Source of the DNA: Stutzerimonas stutzeri
Lineage (GTDB): Bacteria > Pseudomonadota > Gammaproteobacteria > Pseudomonadales > Pseudomonadaceae
Length of the DNA stretch: 62,528 nt
NCBI RefSeq assembly: GCF_024451105.1
Contig: NZ_JANGEY010000015.1
Location: forward strand, 1 to 62,528
Direction: 5' to 3'
Both the position numbers and the translations under genes were made by a program. This document shows, piece after piece, positions 61,785 through 62,528 of the stretch; the stretch's first letter is position 1; each line of letters begins with the position of its first letter. The notes beneath the pieces are model-generated. The model did not search any database. It was not told the DNA's origin and saw only the letters and a list, made by a program, of their open reading frames with translations.

Positions 61785-62384
61785 TCAGCACGCCGCGGAC
61801 AGGGGCTGCGCCGCCGGCGCGGCGCCCGCCGCATCCAGGCTGCGCTGCAGGCCAAGCGCCAGCGCCTGCTGGCGCTCGAGGCCGTGCATCACCCGCTCGA
61901 CGATCTCCAGCCGCGCCCGCGCGCCCTGGCGGATCGCCTCCATCGCCGCCAGCGCCTCGCGGGCGCATTCCTGGCCGCTGCGGGTGGTCGCGCCGATGCG
62001 CCCCATGCCGGCGCGCGCCTGCTCGGCGGTATCCTCCAGGCCGCCGGCGATCTGCATGATCTGCTCGCTCGAGGCATTGGCGCGCTGCGCCAGATTGCGC
62101 ACCTCGCCGGCCACCACGGCGAAGCCGCGGCCGTGCTCGCCGGCACGCGCCGCCTCGATGGCGGCGTTGAGCGCCAGCAGGTTGGTCTGCATGGCGATCT
62201 CCTGGATGCTGCCGACGATGGCGCCGATGCTGCGCGACTGCCGACACAGGGCGTCGAACACCTCGTGCAGGCCGTCCAGGTAGCTGGCCAGTTCGCCGAT
62301 CAGCGCGGCCACCGATTCGATGCTGCCGACGCTGGCCGCCACCCGCTCGCCGGAGCCGTGCGCCAGGCCGTTGGCGTAGTCCAT
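61785..62384 (-). CDS. Cytoplasmic methyl-accepting chemotaxis signalling domain protein
   Basis: The 199 residues from the first available ATG contain the MCP signalling hairpin ([39 protein letters not shown]) near residues 58-100, flanked by short helical arms. That is far shorter than a membrane MCP. The frame continues open for 30 more codons upstream with helix-like sequence ([22 protein letters not shown]) but no ATG/GTG/TTG, ending at a TGA (62475-62477). Coding-like sequence resumes beyond it. The gene may be a small soluble receptor, or the tail of a larger one interrupted by a nonsense change or sequence error. Confidence 0.7.
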   Translation of the reverse strand: MDYANGLAHGSGERVAASVGSIESVAALIGELASYLDGLHEVFDALCRQSRSIGAIVGSIQEIAMQTNLLALNAAIEAARAGEHGRGFAVVAGEVRNLAQRANASSEQIMQIAGGLEDTAEQARAGMGRIGATTRSGQECAREALAAMEAIRQGARARLEIVERVMHGLERQQALALGLQRSLDAAGAAPAAQPLSAAC

Positions 62385-62477
62385 GTCGGCCTGGCTCTGG
62401 CGTACCGCGTCGCGCAGGGCGAGCAGCGGCTCGCGCAGCGCCTCCAGCGCGGCCGGGCGCGCCGCCGCCGTCCTTCA

Positions 62478-62528
62478 CTGGCCGATGTGCTCCTGGAGCA
62501 GCTCCGGCTGTTGCGTGAGCGCGGCGCT
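62478..62528 (-). other. Open-frame fragment at the right edge, in frame with the chemoreceptor domain
   Basis: The last 51 bases read SAALTQQPELLQEHIGQ and then TGA in the same frame as the chemoreceptor-domain gene. It is either the end of an upstream gene or the N-terminal part of the same receptor cut by a stop. Confidence 0.35.

Overview
The window is high-GC DNA (about two-thirds G+C by eye) with Pseudomonas-type gene content. The znuA / zur-znuC-znuB / small lipoprotein / metN-metI-metQ order at 45.4-51.6 kb matches the order I recall for Pseudomonas aeruginosa (PA5498-PA5505). Typical pseudomonad REP-like palindromes are scattered through it. I read it as a chromosomal segment of Pseudomonas or a close relative (Stutzerimonas/Azotobacter group). 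I saw no rRNA, tRNA, CRISPR array, transposase or prophage gene.

Layout. (1) 1-1690, minus strand: a TRAP transporter (dctM partial, dctQ, dctP). (2) 2168-11053: a type I secretion / RTX locus. It holds an ABC exporter, a HlyD-type adaptor whose last codons are thrown out of frame by a 16-G run, an AT-rich gene of unknown function, and a large FrpC-like RTX protein with a probable self-cleaving Asp-Pro module. The RTX gene has its own single-base frameshift and an abrupt 3' end. (3) 11193-32147: a nearly complete aromatic-amine-to-central-metabolism island. It comprises paaX, the aromatic amine dehydrogenase operon aauBEDA plus a cytochrome c, the AraC-type regulator feaR, paaY, paaN, the beta-oxidation-like genes paaFGHIJK, the epoxidase paaABCDE and paaZ. 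Phenylethylamine or tyramine would be oxidised in the periplasm to the aldehyde, converted to an aryl acetate, activated by PaaK, epoxidised by PaaABCE, opened by PaaZ and degraded to acetyl-CoA and succinyl-CoA. A dedicated phenylacetaldehyde dehydrogenase is not visible.

(4) 32380-43253: dgkA on the minus strand, then a plus-strand run: a cupin, archease, an orphan GroEL, an acetyl-CoA-synthetase-like ligase, E1 alpha, E1 beta and E2 of a 2-oxoacid dehydrogenase, an acyl carrier protein, the RNA ligase RtcB and a ZIP metal transporter. RNA repair, chaperonin and acyl metabolism share tightly packed, partly overlapping genes. This is the most system-like uncharacterised arrangement here. (5) 43255-51642: housekeeping genes, then the zinc uptake block with a clear Zur-box-like palindrome and the methionine ABC importer. 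(6) 51734-62528: a ketopantoate-reductase-like enzyme, a fused SpmA/SpmB-like membrane protein, a membrane c-di-GMP phosphodiesterase with a degenerate GGDEF site, WrbA, a DUF3087-type membrane protein, a penicillin-acylase-family hydrolase, an orphan TRAP binding protein related to the first one, and a cytoplasmic chemoreceptor signalling domain at the window edge.

The most notable signals are the G16 tract in the RTX-exporter adaptor (phase variation, or an assembly artefact to rule out), the Asp-Pro self-processing module in its probable cargo, and the RtcB/archease/GroEL/2-oxoacid-dehydrogenase/ACP cluster. All names rest on recognised motifs and gene order; no database search was run.
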